Shown one piece after another: positions 10,752-20,780 of a stretch of 64,000 bases of DNA. Source of the DNA: Agelas oroides. Lineage: Eukaryota > Porifera > Demospongiae > Agelasida > Agelasidae. Position 1 is the first letter of the stretch. Every line of letters starts with the position of its first letter. The position numbers were made by a program, and so were the translations under genes. The stretch covers positions 6,088,699 to 6,152,698 of the forward strand of contig OX422194.1 in the NCBI GenBank assembly GCA_949130485.1, read 5' to 3'. Below the pieces are notes generated by a model that saw nothing but the letters and a program-made list of their open reading frames with translations, did no database searches and was not told where the DNA came from.

Positions 10752-11214
10752 GTACCGTATAGCCGGTTAATTTCGCGGGGTGCAAATTTTCGCGTTTTTC
10801 GCGAGTCGGGACCGATTCGCGAAAATTTTCTCCCGCGAAAATTTAGAAAGTAACACGTGAAAGAGACCGAGTGTCATTTTAGAAGTCTGTCGTTGTAAAG
10901 CAAAGTTCTAGATGTCTATCGTTTCCTGTGTCTTACAATATCGCTCCCTTCAGGGTTCAATACTGCCACTGCAAACGGATCTTTTGCGTTTCTACGTTCC
11001 TGTGCACACTGTAGTTGCTCTCCAACTGTTGCTACCCAAACAGCGCTATATGTGTGGTAGCCTCGAACGCAGCTTTCTGCTTCAAAAGTCTCCATTGGTA
11101 TCGTTCGCACGTTTTGCTTCTCTGCTGGCAAGTTACGGTAGTTGTACATGTGCGCTAAATAGAAATTTATGACGACGCGCGTGTGACCGCGAAATTTTAA
11201 TTCGCGAAAATTTG
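10752..11214. mobile_element. CGCGAAAATTT-ended MITE
   Basis: The left end has TTAATTTCGCGGGG, AATTTTCGCG and CGCGAAAATTT words and the right end has GCGAAATTTTAATTCGCGAA, giving complex inverted termini. Related elements are at about 23722-24260 and 39105-39585. The interior carries a - strand HIRAN-like fragment, described separately. Confidence 0.65.
10916..11149 (-). pseudogene. HIRAN-like domain fragment inside a MITE
   Basis: The - strand frame (77 aa) contains ESCVRGYHTYSAVWVATVGE, then LQCAQERRN, then KDPFAVAVLNP and IVRH. The pattern of a V-R-G-Y-H start, W-x-A-x-V-G-E, E-R-x-N and D-x-x-A-V-A-V matches the HIRAN-like module found in many invertebrate and transposon-linked proteins. 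The downstream PR(K)IS part of the module is missing, so it is a fragment. It lies entirely within the 10752-11214 element, which suggests gene capture. Confidence 0.5.
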
Positions 11215-11261
11215 TAGTTGATTGATGAGCTTTACATGTATCTGTATCTTTCCACCCCCAG

Positions 11262-11558
11262 TCCCACCTCCCTCTGCTCCTACCATCACCATGGCAGTCT
11301 CCCAGTCCCCCACATCCATCAACCTCACCTGGACCCAGCCAGAAGGGGAGGTTGTGGACAGCTATGAGGTGTCATTCTCCTACCAGGGACCTTGCAGTGG
11401 GTTCAACCACACCAGTACCACTAGTGTGAATGGTACTACCAGGCAGTACATACTGACAGGACTGCAGGAGTTCAGTAACTACACTGTGACTGTGGTGGCA
11501 GTAAATGTTGCTGGGAGAAGTGAGGGGAGCAGTCAGAATGTTGTAACAATGGCAGATG
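11262..11558 (+). CDS. FN3 domain exon, cassette 1
   Basis: The acceptor CCCCCAG ends at 11261 and the donor GTATGT starts at 11559; 297 nt, phase 1-1. The translation runs PPPSAPTITMAVS, INLTWTQPEGEVVDSYEVSF, LTGLQEFSNYTVTVVAVN and AGRSEGS, which covers the FN3 hallmarks (W in strand B, the L-x-x-Y-V/T segment and the terminal S-E-G-S). It is nearly identical to the exon at 36016, including the CSGFNHT/CDGFNHT segment, and is its tandem paralogue. Confidence 0.9.
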
Positions 11559-11699
11559 GTATGTCAGTAGTCCATAACATTTACGTAAATCAGCACATTC
11601 TGCACTTTAATAGCTACCATATCAGTGTTAAAACCATAAAAACTAGCTGATATGACAAACCCATGTGCTATTCTGACAGTCACAAATTACGCCTTAACT

Positions 11700-12620
11700 C
11701 TTTGCACGCGGAAATGATTTGTACATTACCGTTTATTAACGCGGAAATTAATGTTATCAGTCTGAGGTCAAAGTGGCAAGCGTTGCCTAGCAAGCCCTGG
11801 GCAGTGCCAGTGGGCTGATTTGCGTAGACAGCGTGTAACTAGGCTGGACTAGTTTATCTAAATAGCTGATCACTGCTAGGTAAGCAATTTGTACTTGTTT
11901 GAAGCCATTATCTGCGGCTTTACATCGTAGCTTACCAGTGATTCGAAACGGCGCCGATTTTCTCACTTGTTGCCTACAGCCTTGACAGATTCACCCGATT
12001 TCCAAGTTATCTAAAGGTAGTACTCCAACCTGCAGTGAAAACTGGAGGCCGTTTGCTCCCCGTGTTGAAGAGAAAGCTTCGTGTTTAGCAGCCCTTGGTC
12101 AAATTCACGATCACTCGCGAACTAGCACCGCCCCTTCCTGCCTTTTATGAGATCAATGTAAGTGGAAAAGTGTGGCCTAGACTTATTACTACTCAATAGA
12201 CAGGGATTTACTCTAACTTCTTGTTTGGCTTTTTACTATTGCGCGGTTCTGCTTTTCCTAAGATCCCGTGCAGATTTATGTGCACTTCGCGTAGGCTAAA
12301 TTAATCACGTATGCATATATATCTGCACTTCGCGTGCAAAGAGTTAAGGTACGTATTATATCTTTTGGCATATAATTATATGATGCAGTGCACAGTGAAT
12401 GATTTTCCCACACATTCATGTGCAAAGTGACTCAGAGGTTAAGCAATTGGTTTTGACTGTTAGTCAGTTTGTCAGTCCAGTGATAACCTTGGAAATCAAA
12501 ATCAGTACAGCAGTCAGAGCTTCCGACTGTGCGGCTACTATTTGAGGGTGGTGACTATTTGAGGGCAGCGTCTGATTAAAATAATACGGCAAATGCATGG
12601 TCTGTGTGCCATGACAATCA
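11700..12620. other. Intron repeat, no gene
   Basis: Inverted words ACTCTTTGCACGCGGAAAT (11698) and CGCGTGCAAAGAGTTAAGG (12332) delimit about 650 nt and suggest a MITE. Downstream is a GTCAGTTTGTCAGTCCAGTG repeat. No coding frame is recognised. Confidence 0.5.
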
Positions 12621-12624
12621 CTAA

Positions 12625-12900
12625 TTTCCAGGCTTAAGTAAGATGAGGAAGAGCCTTGTACATTTTATTATGTGCATAATGTCAAATGTAAACTTTAGAA
12701 ACGACTTAATTGCACCTTGGCATACATGAAAGTCCACCCATGTAGCTCAGAGCTTGTAATTGTAGTAAGTGTATGCATAGCTACAATGGAACGAAAGCAG
12801 TTTGCTATAACAGTCGTAAATTGCAAGATAGACCACTGTAGTAGAATCTGAGTGTGTTAGACATGGCAATTGATGAGCAAAATGGCAAGATTGTTGTGTT
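12625..12900. repeat. Diverged inverted copy of the 3470 element
   Basis: ACATTTTATTATGTGCATAA, then GACTTAATTGCACC, then GTAAATTGCAAGATAGACCA correspond in reverse order to words inside 3800-4030. The terminal AGCCTCG repeat is degraded. The matching right-end fragment in + orientation is at about 14985-15072 (ending GGGAGCGAGGCTA). Confidence 0.5.
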
Positions 12901-13039
12901 TTGTGAGCTAGCATCATTATTGACCAAGTTGTCAACACTTGGGGAATTATATATTGCTGACTGCAAACACAAAAGTAACACACTGAAGCCTTGAATGTAC
13001 ATAGTAGTCTTGAGAGTGCTTAACACTGCTTATGTTATA

Positions 13040-13153
13040 GTTATTAACCGTTCACGAGGGCTTTAGTAGATATATAAGCACACCGCCCGAGGGCGCAGCC
13101 TAAGGGCAGTGTTGCTTATATATTAACTAAAGCCCGGGGGTGCGGTTAATAAC
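13040..13153. repeat. 114-bp hairpin with CCGAGGGCG loop
   Basis: The left stem GTTATTAACCG...GGGCTTTAGT...TATATAAGCA pairs with GCTTATATATTAACTAAAGCCC...CGGTTAATAAC. The loop is CCGCCCGAGGGCGCAGCC. Hairpins of the same design but unrelated stem sequence occur at 27449, 43650 and 51085. Confidence 0.7.
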
Positions 13154-13320
13154 TGGCTTCTAGCCCATTTGCGCATGCGCTTCAATGTGTTGCTATGTCA
13201 GCGGTATGTTTATTTGTAAACACAGCTGTTTTTCGAAGGTTGCACTAGTAGTCTAGCTAGCTTACAGGTACTCAGTTAGAGTAAGTTAGCAATCATCGGA
13301 CGACAGGTATATTCGGACAC

Positions 13321-13797
13321 TCAAACGCGGAGGGAAAACTGCGTAAACATTCGGCGATACCACAAGACTGTAGCTGAGGTACGTGGTACCTGGTGTACCA
13401 AAAATGACGCCCGCGTATTGTTTCCTGTTGGCGCTAGAAGCGATAAAATGGCCGTCCGAAAAACATCAATATTCGGAAAAGTGTATGTATTTTCAGACAC
13501 TGTTGTTTGTGCCCTCTCTGAAGCTGCTTTTGGAGAGATTTTAGCATCGATACGATGCCCCAAGACCTCCCCAATTCGCAATATATTTTGGTAGCGGTAG
13601 CTGCTTTGAACACTCAGGGGCGCAGCTGAACATGGACCAGTCCGATTCGATCGATATCGGACGGTGAAATTTGTCATTTCTTGCTGTGTTGTCTCCAAAC
13701 AAGTTGAAGTCTCCACCATATTAGCATCAGTAGAATCTACAGGCTCTTGGCTACATGCTGGTACTTGTCCGGTGTTTGTGCGTTGAGTAGTTCTCAA
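13321..13797 (-). CDS. Hypothetical protein in left palindrome arm (158 aa)
   Basis: The frame starts MRTTQRTNTGQVPACSQEPV and ends MFTQFSLRV. It is rich in S, T and R and shows no domain I recognise. The identical frame on the opposite arm (13862-14368) differs only at a few residues (T/S, R/K, T/E, T/A), so both copies stay open. This could mean coding constraint, but a recent duplication would also leave both open. It is more likely element-borne than a host gene. Confidence 0.3.
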   Translation of the reverse strand: MRTTQRTNTGQVPACSQEPVDSTDANMVETSTCLETTQQEMTNFTVRYRSNRTGPCSAAPLSVQSSYRYQNILRIGEVLGHRIDAKISPKAASERAQTTVSENTYTFPNIDVFRTAILSLLAPTGNNTRASFLVHQVPRTSATVLWYRRMFTQFSLRV

Positions 13798-13861
13798 GAT
13801 ATTGCACGATATCGTTTGAACTCACCTATTTATGCTGCACATAAATCAACCAGCGTAGTTT

Positions 13862-14368
13862 ATGGAAAGAAACATGAAATATATTTATATCTCGAGAACT
13901 ACTCAACGCACAAACTCCGGACAAGTACCAGCATGTAGCCAAGAGCCTGTAGATTCTACTGATGCTAATATGGTGGAGACTTCAACTTGTTTGGAGACAA
14001 CACAGCAAGAAATGACAAATTTCACCGTCCGATATCGATCGAATCGGACTGGTCCATGTTCAGCTGCGCCCCTGAGTGTTCAAAGCAGCTACCGCTACCA
14101 AAATATATTGCGAATTGGGGAGGTCTTGGGGCATCGTATCGATGCTAAAATCTCTCCAAAAGCAGCTTCAGAGAAGGCACAAACAACAGTGTCTGAAAAT
14201 ACATACACTTTTCCGAATATTGATGTTTTTCGGACGGCCATTTTATCGCTTCTAGCGCCAGAAGGAAACAATGCGCGGGCGTCATTTTTGGTACACCAGG
14301 TACCACGTACCTCAGCTACAGTCTTGTGGTATCGCCGAATGTTTACGCAGTTTTCCCTCCGCGTTTGA
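13862..14368 (+). CDS. Hypothetical protein in right palindrome arm (168 aa)
   Basis: Mirror copy of the - strand frame at 13321-13797, extended by ten residues through the spacer (start MERNMKYIYISRTTQRTN). Shared features are the NFTVRYRSNRTGPC segment, the IGEVLGHRIDAKISPKAASE segment and the SFLVHQVPRTSATVLWYRR C-terminus. No known function. Convergent-outward transcription of the arms would yield self-complementary RNA. Confidence 0.3.
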   Translation: MERNMKYIYISRTTQRTNSGQVPACSQEPVDSTDANMVETSTCLETTQQEMTNFTVRYRSNRTGPCSAAPLSVQSSYRYQNILRIGEVLGHRIDAKISPKAASEKAQTTVSENTYTFPNIDVFRTAILSLLAPEGNNARASFLVHQVPRTSATVLWYRRMFTQFSLRV

Positions 14369-14984
14369 GTGTCCGAATATACCTGTCGTCTGATGATTGC
14401 TAACTTACTCTACTTGTAGTAACAACCAGTTTTGTCGTAACTGCAAATATTACAACTTTGAAACCGTTCAACACTGTGATGGGTGATGACAGCCAGTCCG
14501 GAAACGGGCCTGAGTGGCGAAGCCTTATGAGAATTGACGGCTATGCCGTGATGCTTTCTGCTGTTTTCCAACAGCGCTGTTGTGTTTCTCAAGGCATCCT
14601 AAGTCCACGAAATAAGCCTCAAAGCTAGCTTCGTAGCCACTGTGAGCACAGAGCGTTACCGGTTTGATTTTCGTCTCTTTTGGCCCGTTGCTGGCTATTG
14701 CTGTCGTCGACCCATTCTGTTATCGTAATGCTGAGCGATTGAGAATGCACATAAAAAATATATATATTTCTGCGTAACTCAAGGCAAGTAATGTACTTGA
14801 TGCCCATGGGATACAAATTACAAGGCTTTATCTAAAATATAATGCACTCTATTACATACATAGCAACCACATAGTAACGGGCTAGAAGTTATAATACAAG
14901 TCTACTAGCCAGTTTCACACTGGAGACTTGACCTCAGGATACTTATGAATATGCCTGGCTATTGGGCTTAGTCCATCCCCACAT

Positions 14985-15072
14985 GATTAAGTTGTGTCTA
15001 CCCTTGACATCACACATGTGATAAAATGTACCTGACTCTCCCCCTTCAGGGAGAGCCTGGGAGCGAGGCTAA
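14985..15072. repeat. Right-end fragment of an AGCCTCG-family element
   Basis: GTGTCTACCCTTGACATCAC, then GTGATAAAATGTACC, then GGAGAGCCTGGGAGCGAGGC reproduces the last part of the 3470 element. The left end is absent. Confidence 0.6.
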
Positions 15073-15915
15073 CAATCAGGGTATCTTTTCTCTTTCCTTT
15101 ACGTCAATTTGTAAACTTCCCACTTTGTAAACTTCCACTGCGTCAGCAGTTTGTAAATGGTAAGTTGACAAAGGGGAATTTAGCCAAGTAGGAAGAGTTA
15201 CCTACTTACTTTCTGATACCCTTTGACAGGCAAAACTTCAAAATAAACATAGATAGCAGACACTGACCAAATGATCCAAACTGCCTTCTTGTCTTTGCAA
15301 CAGCTGACAATCTAGAATCCTTCTAAGATTGTCATCTGTTGCAAAGCAATTATGATAGTTGATACCATTTATGTATATATGTAGATGTAACTTTCAAAAC
15401 TTTTATAATGACCAACGCTTTCCATTTTTGTCTACGCTCTGCGGCCAAACAAAACAAATGTCACTTACAATGAATATGCTAAGTTTGAGGGACTCCAAGA
15501 CATCATTCCTTCTATTGTTGGTGCTGCATATGACTTCAGCATGCAAAATCAGCAGTGTGCTGCTCGCTCAGGCTTGCCTCATGATGATGATGCATCAGCC
15601 TAGTAAGTAGGATATTATCGAATTTAGACAGGCATTACATTTGTCAAAATGGTCACCATTGTTTATACTTCGGTGTTTTTCGAATTTGACCAATTGTTTC
15701 AGAATTACAGAAGGTGTGATATAATTATGTGTGCTCCACTGTATGCTACACATGTTGCTAGGTAGTTTCATTGCTAATGCTGAATACTTTTTATGATGGC
15801 AGCCTTAGAGACTACTTTGTTTGGGTTTCAGATCTCCTTGGAAACTATTGCTCTTTGTGTGTAGGTGTCTTTATAGGTTTCTATGGGGTTTCATATTTCT
15901 CATTTCCATTTGGGC

Positions 15916-16832
15916 AAGTGGAAAATGCTGAAGTGCAGAAATTGAAGTACAGAAACTGAAGTGCGGAAACGGAAGTGCAGAAACCGAAGTACAAAAGTGA
16001 GAAAAAAGCCACCCAGCCGTGTCTAGTGCCTTACTGACTCCTGACTGTGCCTGGTAGGTAAAGGGTGACCGTCTTCAAGCAATGGAGAGCCGGGTACTGA
16101 GACTTCCGACTTCAGCAAGTACTAACATACTTGTTTAACGTGACTCATGTGACTCGCTTATATAGCTGAGTGCAGTCTTGTCTTGGTCTCTTTCCTAGAC
16201 TACGGTGACTAATTGCTACTGCTGGTTGAGCCACTGGCGAACATTCTAAGCAAGGAACTTTAACAACATTCACATATGCATTACTGTCACACGAACATCG
16301 AAGCTCGCATGGTTGTCCCACTCACCGTTTATAGTCTTGGGTTAGTCTGGCCACTTAAACTCATGGTGGCATCATTATAGTGACGCTCACTGCAGCCCGA
16401 GATTACCAGGAATTGATTCTCAAATCGCTGAGAAACAGTCACCCTTTGGCTACAAGGCCTCAACACACACAGTTGTGAGTCAGTAAGGTGCTAGACATGG
16501 CTTTTCTTCTCACTTCCGTGTTTTCATTTCCATAATTCTGTTTCCGTACTTCAGTTTCCGTACTTCAGTTTCCGTACTTCAGTTTCCGTACTTCAGTTTC
16601 CGTACTTCAGTTTCCGTACTTCAGTTTCCGTACTTCAGTTTCCGTACTTCAGTTTCCGTACTTCAGTTTCCGTACTTCAGTTTCCGTACTTCAGTTTCCG
16701 TACTTCAGTTTCCGTACTTCAGTTTCCGCACTTCAGTTTCCGCACTTCAGTTTCCGCACTTCAGTTTCCGTACTTCAGTTTCCGTACTTCAGTTTCCGTA
16801 CTTCAGTTTCCGCACTTCAGCATTTTCCACTT
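15916..16832. mobile_element. Element whose ends are a 14-bp minisatellite
   Basis: The left end AAGTGGAAAATGCTGAAGTGC and right end GCACTTCAGCATTTTCCACTT are inverted repeats, each continuing into tandem copies of a 14-bp unit (CAGTTTCCGTACTT). There are about five diverged units on the left (15935-15995, reverse orientation) and about 20 regular units on the right (16545-16820). The interior (16000-16540) has no ORF. Target duplication is unclear. Confidence 0.7.
16545..16820. repeat. 14-bp minisatellite (CAGTTTCCGTACTT)n
   Basis: Roughly 20 head-to-tail copies, with T-to-C variants giving TTCCGCACTT in a few units. It ends about 150 bp before the Ig exon at 16971. Confidence 0.95.
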
Positions 16833-16970
16833 TCCCTTTGCATTTTACATAATCTGTACTAAGCAATGAAGACTTGACTATTTCTTGTGGTACCTGCATG
16901 TAGTGGGAAACTTTACAAGCTGCTAGTGAAATCAAGATTGTTGACTACATAACCAAATCTCGTTGTTTAG

Positions 16971-17288
16971 GTACTGTGGTCCCTACACTGGACATTATTA
17001 TTAGCCGTGGTGCTGCCTCCACTGCTGGACTGTCTTACAATCTCATCTGCACTGTCACACTGGAGAATACAACCAGAACCCCAACTGTTGGATGGTTGGA
17101 CCCCAACAACAACCCACTACACAATAACAGTGACATCACTGTGGGGAATACAGTGGCAGTGAACTGCTCTACCTATACCACAACCTTGCAGTTCACTACT
17201 CTACGCACATCTGATGATGGACAGTACAGCTGCCAGGCTACCTTAGGAAATGTCAATAACACTGCTGCTGTAAACATCATTGTGCTAA
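16971..17288 (+). CDS. Ig domain exon, cassette 1 (paralogue of 38636)
   Basis: The acceptor TTGTTTAG ends at 16970 and the donor GTAAGA starts at 17289; 318 nt, phase 1-1. The translation has TVVPTLDIIISRG, AGLSYNLICTVTLEN (B-strand Cys), PTVGWLDPNNN (Trp), TTLQFTTLRTSDDGQYSCQA (F-strand Cys) and NIIVLS. It is nearly identical to the exon at 38636 and resembles 53814, marking the end of a duplicated cassette. Confidence 0.9.
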
Positions 17289-17674
17289 GTAAGAGCATAC
17301 TGTTGTTATGTCATAATGGTTTTCGTTTCACTTACTTTTGCCCTCACCCTTCTGATTAAACAGTAGTACTATTTCTGCAGAAACCAACATCATTCTAATT
17401 CTATTCTGAAAAGTAACTTGTAGGGAACCCACAGTCTGCTATATAATAATTTGCATATACTGTGAAGCAACACGGTGGCAGGTGCTCTTTACTTTGTACC
17501 CATCTACACTCTATGTATTTTGTATCCTCCTAGCTTCCTCCTAGTACACACAATCATAAAGTCTGTCCAGTCACAGTTCTAGCCTAGTTGGCCAATTCAC
17601 GTTGTAATAAAGGCTTGTTAACTAGTGGTCAAGAGTATAGTAGAGCATATGCATGGTGAGCCTGTACAAATATA

Positions 17675-18159
17675 CAGTGGAACCCTGCTATTCCGAACCT
17701 CTGAAAAGCGGACACCTTGTTTTAACAGACGTTTTGCTCAGGTACGGATTGCATTCCCATTAACAGCTGTACATTATAACCCCTAAAATGCGGACACCTC
17801 GCTATTCCGTAAAGCAAGACAAGCTTTTTGGTCCCTCTATTATCTGGACTGTACAAAATTCACTGAATAATGTGGATGCTGGCATGTGTCTCTCACAAAA
17901 TTGTCTGGCACCGCTGATTGATTTAACAACTGGACATTATAATAGCACTGGAACGTATAGTACTAGCCTCTGGTTAGCCTTTCTTGCCAGCGAACAGCAA
18001 GGGGGGGGGGGGGGCTCTGGAATGCGCCTTTGTAGCGCTCAACAGCACGAGTACGCATTGCCACACCTACCGGAAATATACCAGAAGCCTCCAATTTACG
18101 GGCATATTCTGGACACGCAGCGTGGTCCCCATGGTGTCCGCATTAGAGGGGTTCCACTG
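17675..18159. mobile_element. Pogo/Tigger-like MITE, 485 bp, TA duplication
   Basis: The ends CAGTGGAACCC and GGGTTCCACTG are flanked by TA on both sides (17673-17674 and 18160-18161). The interior repeats GCGGACACC-type words near both termini. A G run lies at 18001-18014. No intact transposase; the long frame through it is accidental. The copy at 6433 is in the opposite orientation. Confidence 0.8.
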
Positions 18160-18235
18160 TATATCTGTATATATACTATAGTGTGTGGGCGGATCAACGG
18201 CACTGCATGGGGTCATATATGGCATATACACCACG

Positions 18236-18860
18236 TAGCCTCGTACCCAGGCCACGTGGGAGGAAGGAAAAGTGGCTTGGTATCCACTGTTCCGGAAATC
18301 TTCCGCGAATGAGTCCAATTATGGACAAGTTACACGTGGTTGTTATGCGGAGAAATAACCAACCTAGATATACGGCTTGTAGTGTGGCAGCTGTGTTTAC
18401 GCGGCGATGGCTTCCATTATCAGAGATACAAGTGGTGACACGACAAGGACTACGCTACAACCACCGCCGGTTCCACCGTCACTGTGCTTGTAGTTGGAAA
18501 CAAACGGCAGAGTCTCGTAGCAGATGGACTTACCAAATCCCGTGGGTAGCCACAGGAATACGTCTTTTTCATCGTAGATATATTTGATTGCATCCAGGTG
18601 CTCTGCTTTCAACGTGAAATCTCCCTTTCCAATACAACAAACAGCGAACTTGAGCGCTTTATCAAAGTCTTTGCTTTTACCTGCCATGTTCACCGGATAA
18701 GCTTGAGACGGACGTGCTTCAGAGCTATACGGTAAAGATTAACGGTTCGTAAACAATGGTATACGATACCCCATGAAATCATGGGGGTTTTTCGCGCATG
18801 CACAAACAGTGGATACCAGGCCACTTTTCCCTCCTCCCACGTGGCCTGGGTACGAGGCTA
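18236..18860. mobile_element. AGCCTCG-family element carrying a helicase gene fragment
   Basis: The ends TAGCCTCGTACCCAGGCCAC and inverse (to 18860) are flanked by the direct repeat ATACACCACG (18226-18235 and 18861-18870). The element is 625 bp. Its middle is a - strand RecQ-type helicase fragment. Terminal structure, 10-bp target duplication and host-type cargo together resemble Pack-MULE elements. Confidence 0.85.
18397..18693 (-). pseudogene. RecQ-like DEAD/H helicase N-terminal fragment
   Basis: The 98-aa frame begins MNMAGKSKDFDKALKF and contains LKAEHLDAIKYIYDEKDVFL (Q-motif region), the Walker A motif LPTGFGKSICYETLPF and motif Ia VVSPLVSLI. It stops after about one tenth of a normal helicase: motifs Ib to VI are absent. 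The start region reads like a genuine 5' coding end, so the element probably picked up the promoter-proximal part of a helicase gene. It is unlikely to be catalytic, lacking the DEAH box. Confidence 0.75.
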
Positions 18861-18870
18861 ATACACCACG

Positions 18871-20196
18871 CAGCTCTGACCGCAGGTAGTATATTGCTGA
18901 GTCAGGGGTGTATATTTGGCAATTCATAACTGCAGCACAGAGAAACGGAAAATTTTTTGTTTTGCAATGGAATGGCCAATTCCCCCCAGTCCTCACTATA
19001 GTAGTATACAGCCCCCGTACTCAGTACTAGCACAACAGCCAAAGCGTCACACAAATTTTCCAGGTTATTCGTGCAGCGATACTTACTTCGTGTGTTGAAC
19101 CACGCACAGCTGGACAGATGCTACTGTTCCCCGGCAGATAGCCGGCACTACCCTGACGGATGCCGACGATCGTTTCACTCGCCAGGCGGTTGATCCAGGG
19201 ATAGCACTAGGAGCAGTTTGTATTCGATGAGTCGTTGCCACCACTGCCAGCTGAACTGTGAGGCTGGGCATTCTACTGCCAGCTCGAACCATTGTTTCAT
19301 GATCGCCAGCTTCTGAGAGTGGCTAGGTAGCAAGCTAGCTGCCCATCGGCATCATGGCCGAGTGCCAGCAGCATCTTGGTTTCAAGTCGACACAAGCGAA
19401 AGGCCCTTCGTCATGGCTCAGACTCTGCCTTGACTGCAGAGATGACTGCAGAGATGTTTTGGGGGTCTTTTGGTGGCCTAAGCTCATCCTTTTCCAGTCA
19501 AAAAGCAGCAGCAATCACAACGACACTAGCCTCGTCGATTCAAAATAAAATGCAATACCGGAAACGGAACCGCTTACGTAATCCGCCCGTGCAGTATAGT
19601 ATATATTATATGAACCATGGTAAGGAGGTGTATATCATGAATCATACTACCCTCAACCTCAGTCATCGGAAGTTTGCAGTTAGATATACCCCTCGCCTGC
19701 GGCTCAGGGTATATCTACTGCAAACTTCCTCTGACCTTGGTCTTGGGTAGTATATTATATATAACATATAGATCTCTTTGGAGGGATGCTGGGATGCTTG
19801 CTGAAGGCCGACATTAGGTTAGCTCAAATGAGCCTGCAATACCCATGCTTGCCAAGACTTCTTTTCCATTAGCTAAAGCACAAGATCCAAATGTGTATAC
19901 ATTGTGGTTAAGACACATAAACATCTCGGCCTTTTTTGTTTGGTTCGTAGATTATTCACATATACACATGCATATACCGTAGAGTACATATCAAGCACCC
20001 AGCATGGAGCAAGCACCTATTTTTCCCAACTTCCTGCAAAGGGTTGAAAAGAAAGGTAGTAAGGGCCCACCTATGTCAAAGTGTGATTGCTGATACAGCA
20101 ATTTATTGCACAATCATAATGGCTAATCCTTTGCTAGTAGTTATCCAATATCCCCCAAAACATGGGCACTTAATACGTACTCTACAGCAGTCAGAT
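18871..20196. other. Intron, GC-richer unrecognised segment and hairpin
   Basis: Positions 19080-19560 are noticeably richer in C and G than the surroundings, with frames such as that starting MAECQQHLGFKSTQ at 19354, but no domain is recognised. This may be further captured sequence. A long imperfect hairpin lies at 19646-19751. Confidence 0.4.
19646..19751. repeat. Hairpin with GAAGTTTGCAGT stem
   Basis: GGAAGTTTGCAGTTAGATAT pairs with ATATCTACTGCAAACTTCC. The outer arms ACTACCC and GGGTAGT also pair, and flanking TATATTATATGA/TATATTATATAT words continue the symmetry. The loop is CCCTCGCCTGCGGCTCAGGG. Confidence 0.65.
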
Positions 20197-20767
20197 AAAT
20201 TACACAAGTTAGCATGCAATAACCGCGATATGCACAACGAATGTTTATTATCCATTACCACAACAGTGTCGTGTCTCTTCTCACACAAAGTACCGAGTAA
20301 CTCGCCGTTCGAAAGCACCAGTTCTAATTAAAGCACATTGTGGTTGCTAGGATACCGCATAGACTCTGCCCGTGCACTAACACCCATGCAATAACACCTG
20401 TGCAATAATATATCGTGTGATATTGCATGACACGGGAATAGGAAAATACTGTTGTAGAAATATCAACTGGATAATAAATACAATTATTATCCAGTTGATA
20501 TTTCTACAACAGTATTTTCCTATTCCCGTGCCGTGCAATATCACACGATATTGCACGGGTAGTTATTGCACGGCCCCGAGGCTATATACGCGCGATATCC
20601 TAGCAACCAGCGTGTGCTTTAATTAGAACCAGGCGTTCGAACGGCGAGTTACTCCGTACTTCGTGTAAGAAGAGACATGACGCTGTTGTGGTAATGGATA
20701 ATAAATACTTTATTACACTCGTTAGCATGCATATCGCGGTTATTGCACGCTAACTCGTGTAATAAGG
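20197..20767. mobile_element. Foldback element, about 570 bp
   Basis: The arms are inverted from AATTACACAAGTTAGCATGC to GCTAACTCGTGTAATA. The centre (about 20411-20545) is a nearly perfect palindrome around 20477 with GTTGTAGAAATATCAACTGG and its inverse. Words TCGCCGTTCGAA and TTCGAACGGCGA lie symmetrically outside. A single-arm relative is at 9610-9939. Confidence 0.85.
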
Positions 20768-20780
20768 TATATTTATTATC

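Larger units (their letters stand above)
13277..14412. mobile_element. Palindromic element with mirror-image ORFs
   Basis: The two arms (about 13277-13815 and 13880-14412) are almost identical inverted copies, from AGTAAGTTAGCAATCATCGG at the left edge to TGATTGCTAACTTACT at the right. The spacer is only some tens of bases. Sequence outside (13140-13200 and 14850-14895) also has inverted TTCTAGCCC/GGGCTAGAA words, so a larger, roughly 1.8-kb unit beginning near 13030 is possible. Target duplication was not found. Confidence 0.75.

Noticed and set aside
16545-16820. Regular repeats that might suggest a CRISPR array
   Set aside because: The 14-bp units are head-to-tail with no unique spacers, and the DNA is animal; it is a minisatellite.
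17788-18312. 174-aa + strand frame
   Set aside because: It runs across the pogo/Tigger-like MITE, a G run and the end of the helicase-bearing element; the composition is accidental.
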